A DNA stretch of 33,744 nucleotides from Polyangiaceae bacterium (GTDB lineage Bacteria; Myxococcota_A; Polyangia; Polyangiales; Polyangiaceae). Position 1 is the stretch's first letter; each line of letters begins with the position of its first letter. The stretch is from assembly GCA_029266615.1 (NCBI GenBank), contig JAQSWN010000103.1:1-33744 (forward strand). The letters run 5' to 3'. A program made the translations under genes and the position numbers. The notes beneath the pieces were generated by a model. The model did no database searches, was not told the origin of the DNA, and saw nothing but the letters and a program-made list of their open reading frames with translations. Positions 26,505-33,744 of the stretch are shown in pieces.

Positions 26505-27519
26505 ATGCGGCTGTTCAAAGGTGACAAAGTTTATGACTTCATGGCGGTCCGTAAGTACTGGATCGCCCTGTCGCTCGGCCTGACCATCTTCTCGCTGGGC
26601 TTGCTGCTATTCGGTAACCCCAAGCTGGGCACGGACTTCGTCGGCGGCACGGAGGTGGAGATCGCCTTCACCAAGCCGGTGGATCCGAGCGCGATCCGCA
26701 AGGCGGTGGAGGACGCCGGCTTCTCGACGCCGACCGTCATCAAGGTGGACGACGCCAAGAACCCGAACCGCTACATGGTTCGCGTTCACGAGGTCTCCAC
26801 CATCGCTCCGGAGAAGCAGCAGGAAATCGAGAAGGCCCTGTGCGTGACCGGAGCCGACCCGAGCTGCACGGAAGCGCGCAAGCCCACGGAGATGAAGCTC
26901 AGCCCTGGCGGCGACAAGATCACCCTCCGCTACCGCGAGGCGCCCGACCTTTCGTTCATCAAAGAGCGCATCACGGGCGTGCCGCAGGTCGCCCTGCGCG
27001 GGGGAGAGAACCCCCAGCTTCAGAGCTTTCCGCTTCGATCTGCGGTTCGCGCCCGGCTGCGTCGTCGCCTTGGTTCACGACGCGGTCGGAACCATCGGCA
27101 TTTTGGTGCTCCTGGGCAAGGAGATCAACCTGACCACGATCGCGGCCGCCATCACCATCGTCGGCTACTCCGTCAACGATACCGTCATCGTGTACGACCG
27201 CGTACGCGAGAACTTGGGCAAGCTGCGCGGCGCTAGCTTCGTGCGGCTCATCAACGTGAGCACGTCGGAGATGCTGGGGCGTACCATCCTCACCGCCGCC
27301 ACCGTGCTCTTCAGCTTGCAGGGGCTCTTCATCTGGGGCACCGGTGAGTTGAAGGACTTCGCGCTCGCCCTGACCATCGGCGTCGTGCTCGGCATGTACA
27401 GCTCCATCTACGTCGCGCTGCCGCTCACGGAGTGGTTCGAGTCCAGGTTCTTCTCCAAGTTGAGCCAGAAGAACAAGGCGCGGCCCCGCTCCTCCAGCAA
27501 CGTAGCGCCCGCGGTTTGA
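26505..27519 (+). pseudogene. secF: secF, split by a frame change and missing its second membrane segment
   Basis: The 5' part (ATG 26505) encodes helix 1 ('IALSLGLTIFSLGLLLF'), 'LGTDFVGGTEVEI' and part of the periplasmic domain, in frame with codons starting at 27000, and then turns into Arg-rich nonsense ending at 27236. The remaining SecF resumes one frame over from about 27031: 'FRFDLRFAPGCVVALVHD', 'TIVGYSVNDTVIVYDRVRE' and two more helices to the stop at 27519. No hydrophobic helix lies between helix 1 and 'FAPGCVVAL', so helix 2 and part of the periplasmic domain are absent: an internal loss of perhaps 200 bases, not a single-base slip. The junction lies near 27005-27030, beside runs of five G and five C. 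An assembly error is as likely as real gene loss. Confidence 0.85.
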
Positions 27520-27545
27520 GGCGACGCTTCCTCAAGGCGTGGCGA

Positions 27546-27569
27546 CCAGGTCGGCTCCGGCCGACCTGG
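27546..27569 (+). terminator. Hairpin after secF
   Basis: A perfect 10-bp stem (CCAGGTCGGC, 27546-27555, with 27560-27569) and TCCG loop, 27 bases after the secF stop. No strong U-run follows, so it may be a weak terminator or an mRNA-end hairpin for yajC-secDF. Confidence 0.6.
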
Positions 27570-27621
27570 CGCGCCAATCTTATCGGGCGCTTGGCGAGCC
27601 CGACGCGAGTCGGCCACGCGG

Positions 27622-27649
27622 TTGACATGGCACGGCACATGCTTAGGTT
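27622..27649 (+). promoter_or_regulatory. Overlapping candidate promoters ahead of the small winged-helix-like gene
   Basis: A perfect TTGACA (27622-27627) with TAGGTT 16 bases later (27644-27649) overlaps a sigma-54-like ATGGCACGGCACATGCT (27627-27643; GG-N10-GC spacing exact, one mismatch in each half). Both would start transcription within a few bases of the ATG at 27657, implying a leaderless or nearly leaderless mRNA. Only one, or neither, may be real. Confidence 0.4.
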
Positions 27650-27656
27650 TTCAAGC

Positions 27657-28052
27657 ATGGCCGCTACTAATCTCCCTGTCTCTACCCCCGAGAAGCTGCC
27701 GCTCGCTCTCAGTCAGGAGCTCTGGGAGGCCCTGACCCCTACCCAGCGACAGCTGTTTCAGCGCGCCGATCACCTGCTCGATGCTTTCACGTTCGACCCC
27801 GAGTCGACGCAAAGCCTGGACGACCTCGTCGAGAAGAGCGGGGACGACGCGGACGAAGTGCTCTCCGCTCTCCGACTGCTGGACACGATGGCGCTCGTGA
27901 ACGTGGAGCCTTCGGAAGAAGGTCCCATCTTCTCGCTCCGTGCCACTCCGGAGGAGCACGTGCGCATCACCGGTCCGGACAACAAGCCGCGCTGGGTCTT
28001 CATCGCACGCCCGGTGGAGCCGCGTGACGTCGACCCTTCCACGCTGAATTAA
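27657..28052 (+). CDS. Small winged-helix-like protein of unknown function
   Basis: 131 residues if started at 27657; in-frame ATGs at 27627 and 27639 would lengthen it by up to ten. An N-terminal Pro/Leu segment is followed by helices 'LWEALTPTQRQLFQRADHLLDAF' in character, then 'SLDDLVEKSGDDADEVLSALRLLDTMALVNVE' (~60-91), which looks like the recognition-helix and wing region of a winged-helix fold, then 'FSLRATPEEHVRI'. No signal peptide, no membrane helix. It could be a transcription factor or a protein-binding winged helix; I recognise no named family. It stands between the secDF hairpin and recJ with its own candidate promoter. Confidence 0.7.
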   Translation: MAATNLPVSTPEKLPLALSQELWEALTPTQRQLFQRADHLLDAFTFDPESTQSLDDLVEKSGDDADEVLSALRLLDTMALVNVEPSEEGPIFSLRATPEEHVRITGPDNKPRWVFIARPVEPRDVDPSTLN

Positions 28053-28107
28053 CCACCGAAATCCGCAACTGCGGTCGGCCCCGGCCGAACGGAATCTCAC
28101 GTAACAC

Positions 28108-29859
28108 ATGAGGTTTTTGTGGTGGACGCGTTGGTTTCGGCGTGGTGGAACGCGTGGCTTGGAAAGCGCGCGGACGAGCGAGGTCGAATCATCCCCGGCT
28201 GATTTTCCCGCTGCGCCGACGCTCCGCGCCCAGGCGCTCTCTCGAGCCCTGGGCGTGAGCGTCACGGTGGCGAGCTGGCTGGACCAGCTCGGCCATCAAG
28301 ATCCGGAGGTGACTCGGCGCTTCCTGTCCCCGCGGCTCGCGGAGCTCACGTCCCCGGACGCGATGCTGGATCGCAAGTCCGCGGCGCAGCGCATCGCCCA
28401 AGCCGTCCGCGAAAAGCAGCGCATCGTCGTCTTCGGCGACTACGACTGCGACGGAATGACCAGCGCCGCCATCTTCACGGAGGCGCTGCGCGCACTGGGC
28501 GCCGAAGTAACCCCCGTGCTGGCGAGCCGCTTCGACGGCGGCTACGGCCTCTCCCTCGCCGCGCTGGACCGCGTGCTCTCCCATCGGCCGCACCTGCTCG
28601 TCACCTGCGACTGCGGCTCTTCGGATCACGCTTCCCTGGAGCGCCTCGCGCCGCTGGGCGTGGACGCGGTAGTCGTCGACCACCACTTGGTGCCGGAGCA
28701 GCCGCTCCCGGTGATGGCGTTTTTGAACCCGCACCGCCCCACCTGTGGCTTTCCCTTCAAGGGTTTGGCCTCGTGCGGGCTCGCGCTGTCCGTGCTCGCG
28801 GCGGTGCGGGCAGAGCTGGGGCGAGCGTTGGATCTCCGCCCGCTCCTGGACCTCGTCGCGATTGGCACCATCGCGGACGTCGCGCCGCTCCACGGAGACA
28901 ACCGCGCGCTGGTCCGCGCCGGCTTGAAGGTGCTGAGCGAGGCGCGTCGTCCCGGCATCCGCGCGCTCCTGGAGCTCGCTAAGATCGACCCTGGTACTCC
29001 GCTTTCCGCCGAGGACGTCGCGTTCCGAATCGCGCCTCGCCTCAACGCGCCGGGGCGCCTCGGCGCGCCGGACCTCGCGGTGCAGCTGTTACTCGCTCCG
29101 AATCTAGAAGCCGCGCACGGTCTCGCGGCGGAGCTGGAGCAGCGCCAGATCGAGCGACGCACCGTGCAGGACCAGATGATCCTGGAGGCGCTCGCGGAGG
29201 TGGAACGCGAACGGTACCGCGAGCGCCCCGCCTTGGTCATCGGTCGCGAAGGCTGGAACCACGGCATCGTCGGCATCGTCGCGGGCCGTCTGGCGAGCGA
29301 GCTCGGCAAGCCCGTCGCCGTCATCGGCTTCGAGAAGGGCGTGGGGCGAGGCTCCGTGCGCGGGCCGCGCGGCTCGCGTCTTCACGACGCGCTGACCGCG
29401 TGCGCGCCCTTGCTCCGTCGCTTCGGCGGTCACCAAGCGGCCGCGGGCCTCGAGGTGGAGCTAGACCAGCTCCCGGCCCTGCGCGCCGCTTTCGAAGAAG
29501 CCTGCGCGGCGCAACCTGCGTTGGAAGTGACTGACGAGACGCCCCGCGTTCGCTTCGCCCCGGGGGATTCGCTCGCGCGGGTGCTCGCGGATCTCTGGGA
29601 TCTGGAGCCGTGCGGAGAGAGCAACCCCGCGCCGGCGCTCGCGCTGGTGGGGCGCGTCGTCTCGGCTCGGGAGGTTTCGGGCGGGCACCTGAAGCTGGAG
29701 CTTTCGCTGGATAACGGCGAGCGGCTGAGCGCTTTCGGCATCAACATGGGCGCGCGGGCGCAAGGGCTGGTCGGTGAAGTGGCCGTCTCCGGCAAGCTCC
29801 GACCCGACCGCTACCGTGGCGGAAACGCGATCGAGCTGAAGCTCGACAAGATTTGGTAA
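28108..29859 (+). CDS. recJ: Single-stranded-DNA exonuclease RecJ
   Basis: 583 residues, as in E. coli RecJ (577). DHH phosphoesterase motifs are complete: DYDCDG (111-116), VTCDCG, VVVDHH (188-193, DHH at 191-193), 'IGTIADVAPL' and 'APRLNAPGRLG'; the DHHA1 region has 'GWNHGIVGIVAGRLA' and GGHQAAAG (440-447); a C-terminal OB-fold ends the protein ('LKLDKIW'). It degrades single strands 5' to 3' in mismatch repair and recombination and needs Mn or Mg. The first ~35 residues are Arg/Trp-rich and not conserved; a later start is possible. mlaF begins 10 bases downstream. Confidence 0.95.
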   Translation: MRFLWWTRWFRRGGTRGLESARTSEVESSPADFPAAPTLRAQALSRALGVSVTVASWLDQLGHQDPEVTRRFLSPRLAELTSPDAMLDRKSAAQRIAQAVREKQRIVVFGDYDCDGMTSAAIFTEALRALGAEVTPVLASRFDGGYGLSLAALDRVLSHRPHLLVTCDCGSSDHASLERLAPLGVDAVVVDHHLVPEQPLPVMAFLNPHRPTCGFPFKGLASCGLALSVLAAVRAELGRALDLRPLLDLVAIGTIADVAPLHGDNRALVRAGLKVLSEARRPGIRALLELAKIDPGTPLSAEDVAFRIAPRLNAPGRLGAPDLAVQLLLAPNLEAAHGLAAELEQRQIERRTVQDQMILEALAEVERERYRERPALVIGREGWNHGIVGIVAGRLASELGKPVAVIGFEKGVGRGSVRGPRGSRLHDALTACAPLLRRFGGHQAAAGLEVELDQLPALRAAFEEACAAQPALEVTDETPRVRFAPGDSLARVLADLWDLEPCGESNPAPALALVGRVVSAREVSGGHLKLELSLDNGERLSAFGINMGARAQGLVGEVAVSGKLRPDRYRGGNAIELKLDKIW

Positions 29860-29869
29860 GCTAGCCGCG

Positions 29870-30664
29870 ATGCCCGCCGCCGAGAACCAAGCGCCGCTCA
29901 TCGAGTTCAAGGGCGTGCGCAAGGCGTTCGGCCCGAAGCTCATCTACGCAGGGCTGGATCTCGCCATCAACAAGGGAGAGGTGCTCACGATTTGCGGGGG
30001 CTCCGGCGTCGGCAAGAGCGTCATGCTCAAGATGCTGATCGGCCTGCTGCGCGCGGATCGCGGCAGCATCCTCTTCGACGGGCAAGAAGTGACGAAGATG
30101 AAGGAGGCGGAGCTGGCCGGCGTCCGCCGCCGCATCGCCATGCTCTTCCAGAGTGGCGCCTTGTTCGACTCCCTAACCGTGGGCGACAACGTGGGCTACG
30201 GCTTGGACGAGCACTTCCGCTACACGATGAGCGTGGAAGAGCGGAACGAACGCGTCGCGTGGGCGCTCGGTCTCGTCGGTCTGCCCGGTATCGAAGACAT
30301 GGCTCCCGCGGACCTCTCCGGAGGCATGCGTAAGCGCGTCGGCTTGGCGCGCGCCATCGCGGTGCAGCCGGAGGTCTTGCTCTACGACGAGCCGACCACG
30401 GGCCTGGATCCAATCAACACCGCGCGCGTCAACCACCTGATCATGGGCCTGCAAGAGCGGCTCAACATCACCAGCATCGTGGTCACACACGACATGAAGA
30501 GCGCCTTTACCATCAGCGACCGCATCGCGATGGTGAACAGCGCGCGCATCATCGCGTGCGGCACGGTAGACGAGTTTCGGGCCTCGACGGATCCGCGCAT
30601 CTCCGACTTCATCGAAGGGCGCGCGCCCGTCAAAGAATCGGTGGAGACGCTGCTCAGCTCCTGA
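29870..30664 (+). CDS. mlaF: MlaF-type ABC ATPase for phospholipid transport
   Basis: 264 residues. Walker A GGSGVGKS (43-50), Q-loop 'LFQSGALFDSLTVGDNV' (the FQSGALFDSLTV form is characteristic of MlaF/Ttg2A), signature LSGGM (149-153), Walker B 'LLYDEPTTGLDP' (~168-179) and the switch His in 'VVTHDM'. It powers the Mla lipid-transport complex at the inner membrane with the permease MlaE and the MCE protein MlaD. mlaE is absent here; mlaD lies 671 bases further on, after a GNAT gene. Confidence 0.93.
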   Translation: MPAAENQAPLIEFKGVRKAFGPKLIYAGLDLAINKGEVLTICGGSGVGKSVMLKMLIGLLRADRGSILFDGQEVTKMKEAELAGVRRRIAMLFQSGALFDSLTVGDNVGYGLDEHFRYTMSVEERNERVAWALGLVGLPGIEDMAPADLSGGMRKRVGLARAIAVQPEVLLYDEPTTGLDPINTARVNHLIMGLQERLNITSIVVTHDMKSAFTISDRIAMVNSARIIACGTVDEFRASTDPRISDFIEGRAPVKESVETLLSS

Positions 30665-30666
30665 CC

Positions 30667-31179
30667 GTGACCACGAACGTCTCCCTCCAGGAAGCGAACG
30701 CTGCGGACGCGGCGCGCCTGGACAACTTGCTCCAGCTCTACATTCATGACTTGAGCGCGCTCTTCCCCCACGTAGAGCTGAGCGATAGCGGAAGGTACAC
30801 TTACGCGCCGCTTGCTTCGTACCTGACCGGCGTGCCCGAGCGACGCGCGTTCTTGCTGCGGGCAGACGGACGGCTCGCTGGCTTTGCGCTCGCGCGGCGC
30901 GGCTCCCCCGCCTTGCCCGAAGCAGAAGTATGGGACGTTGCCGAGTTCTTCGTGCTGCGACGCCTTCGAGGCGCAGGGGTAGGGCGCACGGCCGCGCTTC
31001 GCCTGTGGGAGCAGCTGGGGGGCGCGTGCACGGTGCGAGTCAGCAACGCGAACGTTCGAGCGCTCTCCTTCTGGCGGCGGGCGATCGCGGAGTACCGGGG
31101 CAAGGTGAGAGAGCTCAGCTGGTCACCGAGCACCGAGCCGTGGACCGTGTTTCACCTTCAGCCGAACGACGAGACCTGA
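30667..31179 (+). CDS. GNAT-family N-acetyltransferase
   Basis: 170 residues from a GTG two bases after the mlaF stop. The GNAT fold is visible: an N-terminal 'LQEANAADAARLDNLLQLYIHDL' helix region, beta strands 'RRAFLLRADGRLAGFALARR' and 'WDVAEFFVLRRLRGAGVGRTAALRLWE' (~84-110), where RRLRGAGVGR is the acetyl-CoA pyrophosphate-binding loop, and 'RVSNANVRALSFWRR', typical of the fourth motif. It transfers an acetyl group from acetyl-CoA to an unknown amine. Likely co-translated with mlaF, but a link with lipid transport is not evident. Confidence 0.88.
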   Translation: MTTNVSLQEANAADAARLDNLLQLYIHDLSALFPHVELSDSGRYTYAPLASYLTGVPERRAFLLRADGRLAGFALARRGSPALPEAEVWDVAEFFVLRRLRGAGVGRTAALRLWEQLGGACTVRVSNANVRALSFWRRAIAEYRGKVRELSWSPSTEPWTVFHLQPNDET

Positions 31180-31335
31180 AACCCGCCACCCGGTGCAGGG
31201 CGGCTACGCTCGCGGCAACCGAGCCGACGGCCGGGACGAAATTGCCGCGCAAAGCGGGATTTGCTGAGCAAGGCGGAAGTGGCAAGCTTGCTTCCCTGAT
31301 GTTCGGCCCAAGAGCTGCACGCGAGGGAGTGAGTC

Positions 31336-32535
31336 ATGGCAACGTCGCGTGAGTTCAAGGTCGGAGCGTTCGCGCTCGCGGGGCTTCTGGTCGTCGGCGT
31401 CGTGGTGTTCATGATCGGCGAGGAGCGGAAGCTCTTCGAGACCAAGGCGCTCTACTACGCGCACTTCGCAGAGGTGCAGGGCCTGCGCCGAGGCTCCCCG
31501 GTGCGGATGGGTGGCGTGGACATCGGCGCCGTCACCGAGGTCGCCTATGGCGAATCCGCGAACGACCGTCAGATTCACGTGAAGATGGACGTCGTGCGCG
31601 CAGAGTCCCGACGCATCCGCAAAGACAGCGTCGCCACCATCGAAGGCAAGGGCCTGCTCGGCGACAAGATGATCGTGGTGACCGTCGGCAACGAGAAGCT
31701 GCCGCAGATTGAGCCGGGTGGAGTCATTCCCTCCAAAGAGGGCGACGACATGGCCGCGCTCATGGGCAAGCTCGGCACCATCACCGGCCAAGTGGAGAAG
31801 GTCGTCGGGAACCTGGAGAAGACGACCAATTCGCTTGCTGACCAGAAGCTGCACGACAACCTGCGCGGGAGCGTCGAGTCGATGAACGGCATCCTCAAGT
31901 CCGTGGACTCGGGCGAGGGCTACGTCGGCAAGCTGGTCAAAAGCCCGGAAGAATCCCAGCGTTTGTCGCAGGTGATGCAGAACCTGGAGAACGCGACCGC
32001 GCAGCTGAACAAGACGACCGCGAGCATCAACGCGATTCTGGCGCGCGTGGAGCACGGCCCGGGGCTGGCTCACGAGGTGCTGTACGGCGAGGAGTCTTCC
32101 AAGGCCGTGTCGCAGTTCGGCGGCGCGGCAGACGAGCTGCGTCTCACCCTGAAGGGTATTCGCGAAGGCAACGGCTTGGCGCGCGGGGTGCTTTTCGGCG
32201 GCGACGACAGCTCGCAGCAAATGGTCGCGAACTTGAACCAGATGAGCGGCGACCTGAAGCAGATCGTCTCCGACGTGAAAGCCGGCAAAGGCACGCTCGG
32301 CGCGCTCCTCGTCGATCCTTCCGTGTACGAGGACTTGAAGGTGGTGCTGGGCAACGTGGAGCGCAACAAGGCGCTGCGCGCGCTCGTGCGCTACTCCATC
32401 CGGCGCGACGGCGCGCAGCCCGGCGTGGAGGTGCGGGACCCCGCGCCCGCCACCGCGGGCGAGAAGAAGCCCGACGGCGCGGAGAAGATCTCCGTCGAAG
32501 TCGGCGGCTCGCCGCGCGTCTCCGGAGGTCAGTAA
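31336..32535 (+). CDS. mlaD: MCE-domain protein, MlaD-like
   Basis: 399 residues, about twice the length of E. coli MlaD. One N-terminal membrane helix (~9-27), an MCE domain (~36-115, 'FAEVQGLRRGSPVRMGGVDIGAV', 'IEGKGLLGDKMI'), then a long helical region (~140-340) with repeated 'VEKVVGNLEKTT..', 'GEGYVGKLVKSPE' and 'GKGTLGALLVDPS' segments, and an Ala/Pro/Lys-rich tail. MCE proteins form hexameric rings that pass lipids across the periplasm; the long helices may form a tube like those of PqiB/LetB-class or mycobacterial Mce proteins. A GAGGGAG site at 31322-31328 supports the ATG. The 156 bases upstream (31180-31335) contain nothing else I can identify. Confidence 0.9.
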   Translation: MATSREFKVGAFALAGLLVVGVVVFMIGEERKLFETKALYYAHFAEVQGLRRGSPVRMGGVDIGAVTEVAYGESANDRQIHVKMDVVRAESRRIRKDSVATIEGKGLLGDKMIVVTVGNEKLPQIEPGGVIPSKEGDDMAALMGKLGTITGQVEKVVGNLEKTTNSLADQKLHDNLRGSVESMNGILKSVDSGEGYVGKLVKSPEESQRLSQVMQNLENATAQLNKTTASINAILARVEHGPGLAHEVLYGEESSKAVSQFGGAADELRLTLKGIREGNGLARGVLFGGDDSSQQMVANLNQMSGDLKQIVSDVKAGKGTLGALLVDPSVYEDLKVVLGNVERNKALRALVRYSIRRDGAQPGVEVRDPAPATAGEKKPDGAEKISVEVGGSPRVSGGQ

Positions 32536-32628
32536 AGTTCTTTCGCGCTCGGCGTGGGCGCGCGGTGAAATTGGTCCCGCCTGCGCGAAAATGCTCCAGG
32601 GGAGCCGCAAGAAATCGCGAGCTTGAAG

Positions 32629-32645
32629 CTGGATCGCCTCTTGCT
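32629..32645 (+). promoter_or_regulatory. Weak sigma-54-like element before the Cys-repeat lipoprotein
   Basis: CTGGATCGCCTCTTGCT has the GG-N10-GC spacing and an intact TTGCT, but two mismatches in the -24 half. Transcription would start about 2 bases before the ATG at 32658. A CGCCTC/GAGGCG hairpin (32635-32651) overlaps it and could mask the GAGG ribosome-binding site. Confidence 0.25.
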
Positions 32646-32657
32646 GAGGCGCCGAGG

Positions 32658-33744
32658 ATGCTTAGAGCCCCCCGTTCTTCCTTCGCGCTTTTCTCTTCCG
32701 TCGGTCTGCTCATCGTCGCGTCTTTACCGGCGACGGGCTGCTCGTCCACGGACGACGGCAGCGGCGCTCCCGGTAGCTGCAACGGCCTGGACACGAACGT
32801 CAAAGCGCAGGCGACGCTGCGCGCCTACGCGGAGGCCGTCACCTCGCTGCGCGGTCGCGCGCTCGAGGTCGAGGGCAAGTTCCTCGCGGTGTGCAACGCC
32901 ATCAACGCGGACCTCGGCCTGGACACGAGCAAGAAGACGGCCGCCGAAGCGTGCGGCGTCATGAAAAAGCGCATCGACGCGGCCGCGCAAGCGGGCGTGA
33001 TGGTTCGCGCGAGCATCGACTTCAACTGTCAGGCCAACGTGAGCGTTCAGGCTGACTGCCAGGCCGACTGCAAGCTGGACGCGAGCTGCGACGTGAAGGC
33101 GCAGTGCACCGGCGGTGAGGTCGTGGTGGAGTGCAACGGCAAATGCACCGGTGAGTGCGACGTGAAGGCGCCCAGCGTCGCGTGTGCCGGCACGTGCGAG
33201 GGCTCTTGCAGCGCGAACGTTCAGGCGCGTTGCATGGGCGAGTGCGAAGGCACCTGCACGGCGCCGAGGTTCGAGGGCACCTGCGAAGCCGGCTGTACGG
33301 CGGGGTTCGAAGGCGCCTGTGAGGGCACCTGCGAAGGTACCTGCAACGGCATGAACACGAGCGGGAGCTGCGCCGGCACCTGCGCCGGCAAGTGCACCGG
33401 CAAGGCCACCGGCAGCTGCAACGCGCAGTGCATGGGCAAATTCACGGGCGGCGAGTGCGAAGGTACCTGCATGGGCTCGTGCGTCACGAGCGGCGAGGCG
33501 AAGTGCGAAGGTACCTGCAACGGCACGTGCACGTATGAGCCGGGTGCGGCGAGCTGCCAGGGGACTTGCCACGGCGAGTGTGACGCGGCCGTCAGCCCGC
33601 CGGTTTGCACGGGCGAGCTCAACTGCATGGCAGACGCCGAGTGTCACGCCAACTGCAAGGCGCAGGCGAGCGCCCAGGTGAACTGCCCGCCGCCGCGCGC
33701 CACCATCACGGTGACGGGCGACGCGGAGCTGTTGGCCGCGCTAC
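32658..33744 (+). CDS. Cys-rich lipoprotein with CxGxC repeats (3' end outside window)
   Basis: The first 362 codons of an open frame that runs off the window. A signal peptide ends at a lipobox-like ATGC (Cys28). Residues ~45-130 form a helical region with few Cys ('LRAYAEAVTSLRGRALEVEGKF'), followed by a Cys-dense region: about 42 Cys in all, arranged as C-x3-C pairs and triplets of the form CxGxCxGxC. At least eight triplets occur at residues 159-308, for example CAGTCEGSC and CEGTCMGSC. After residue ~330 a Pro segment leads into 'ATITVTGDAELLAAL', so a further domain may follow. Outside the cytoplasm the Cys would be oxidised, giving a stiff disulphide ladder, or could bind metal. No family name recognised. 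Confidence 0.85.
   Translation, partial: MLRAPRSSFALFSSVGLLIVASLPATGCSSTDDGSGAPGSCNGLDTNVKAQATLRAYAEAVTSLRGRALEVEGKFLAVCNAINADLGLDTSKKTAAEACGVMKKRIDAAAQAGVMVRASIDFNCQANVSVQADCQADCKLDASCDVKAQCTGGEVVVECNGKCTGECDVKAPSVACAGTCEGSCSANVQARCMGECEGTCTAPRFEGTCEAGCTAGFEGACEGTCEGTCNGMNTSGSCAGTCAGKCTGKATGSCNAQCMGKFTGGECEGTCMGSCVTSGEAKCEGTCNGTCTYEPGAASCQGTCHGECDAAVSPPVCTGELNCMADAECHANCKAQASAQVNCPPPRATITVTGDAELLAAL
33132..33581 (+). repeat. CxGxCxGxC repeat region of the Cys-rich lipoprotein
   Basis: At DNA level the motif recurs as variants of TGCGAAGGTACCTGC and TGCGCCGGCACCTGC. The spacing between triplets varies (5-12 residues), which argues for a degenerated internal duplication and not a recent tandem array. 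Confidence 0.75.

Noticed and set aside
27000..27030. Programmed ribosomal frameshift in secF (G5 and C5 runs nearby)
   Set aside because: A shift would restore the frame but not the missing second membrane helix, so a deletion explains the data better.
29853..29868. GG-N10-GC pattern just before mlaF
   Set aside because: The surrounding bases do not match TGGCAC or TTGC, and it overlaps the recJ end; it shows how often the bare spacing occurs by chance.
31285..31310. Possible sigma-54 site before mlaD (TGGCAAGCTTGC)
   Set aside because: The TGGCA and TTGC parts are too close; GG-N10-GC spacing is not met.
32724..33647. Long minus-strand open frame opposite the Cys-repeat lipoprotein
   Set aside because: Its Ala/Gly/Arg/His-rich composition is the antisense image of the Cys-Gly repeats; the plus frame has a signal peptide, lipobox and regular motif.

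Overview
The window is high-GC DNA that reads as the chromosome of a myxobacterium (Myxococcota, probably a Polyangia/Sorangiineae-type lineage). This is an inference. It rests on two 'HRD' Ser/Thr protein kinases with C-terminal membrane anchors, lipoproteins with a CGN-type cysteine repeat and FG-GAP repeats, TPR/PEGA proteins, a sigma-54 two-component pair, and an IF3 with a long C-terminal extension as described for Myxococcus Dsg. No phage, insertion sequence or CRISPR array was seen. About 27 protein genes and two tRNAs fill the window, and no gap exceeds 300 bases.

Layout. (1) 1-4466: the 3' end of a TaqI-like restriction-methyltransferase gene; a YbiT-type ABC-F ATPase on the minus strand; a charged secreted protein with a small lipoprotein ending at a strong hairpin; then a minus-strand lipoprotein. 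(2) 4463-15291, envelope energy/signalling block: a minus-strand TonB-dependent receptor carrying its own N-terminal TonB C-terminal domain, divergent from a tightly packed plus-strand run exbB-exbD-tonB-Ser/Thr kinase-FG-GAP lipoprotein-TPR/PEGA protein-outer-membrane barrel. Sigma-54-like -24/-12 elements face both ways in the 244-base divergent gap, with a 12-bp palindrome between them. (3) 15314-18572: a sigma-54 response regulator and PAS histidine kinase operon with a textbook -24/-12 element, tRNA-Ala(GGC), and a His-rich membrane protein. (4) 18678-23813: a second Ser/Thr kinase, then the minus-strand run tRNA-Val(GAC)-thrS-infC-tpm; infC ends in a 16-Asp tract from a trinucleotide repeat. 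(5) 24023-27519: yajC-secD-secF, in which secF is broken by a frame change plus loss of its second membrane segment. (6) 27657-32535: a small winged-helix-like protein, recJ, and the lipid-transport genes mlaF and mlaD with a GNAT acetyltransferase between them. (7) 32658-end: a lipoprotein with very dense CxGxC repeats, running off the window.

The strongest points for follow-up are the TonB block, the broken secF, the Cys-repeat lipoprotein and the IF3 acidic tail. The sigma-54 sites come from reading by eye near gene starts, with no genome-wide background count.
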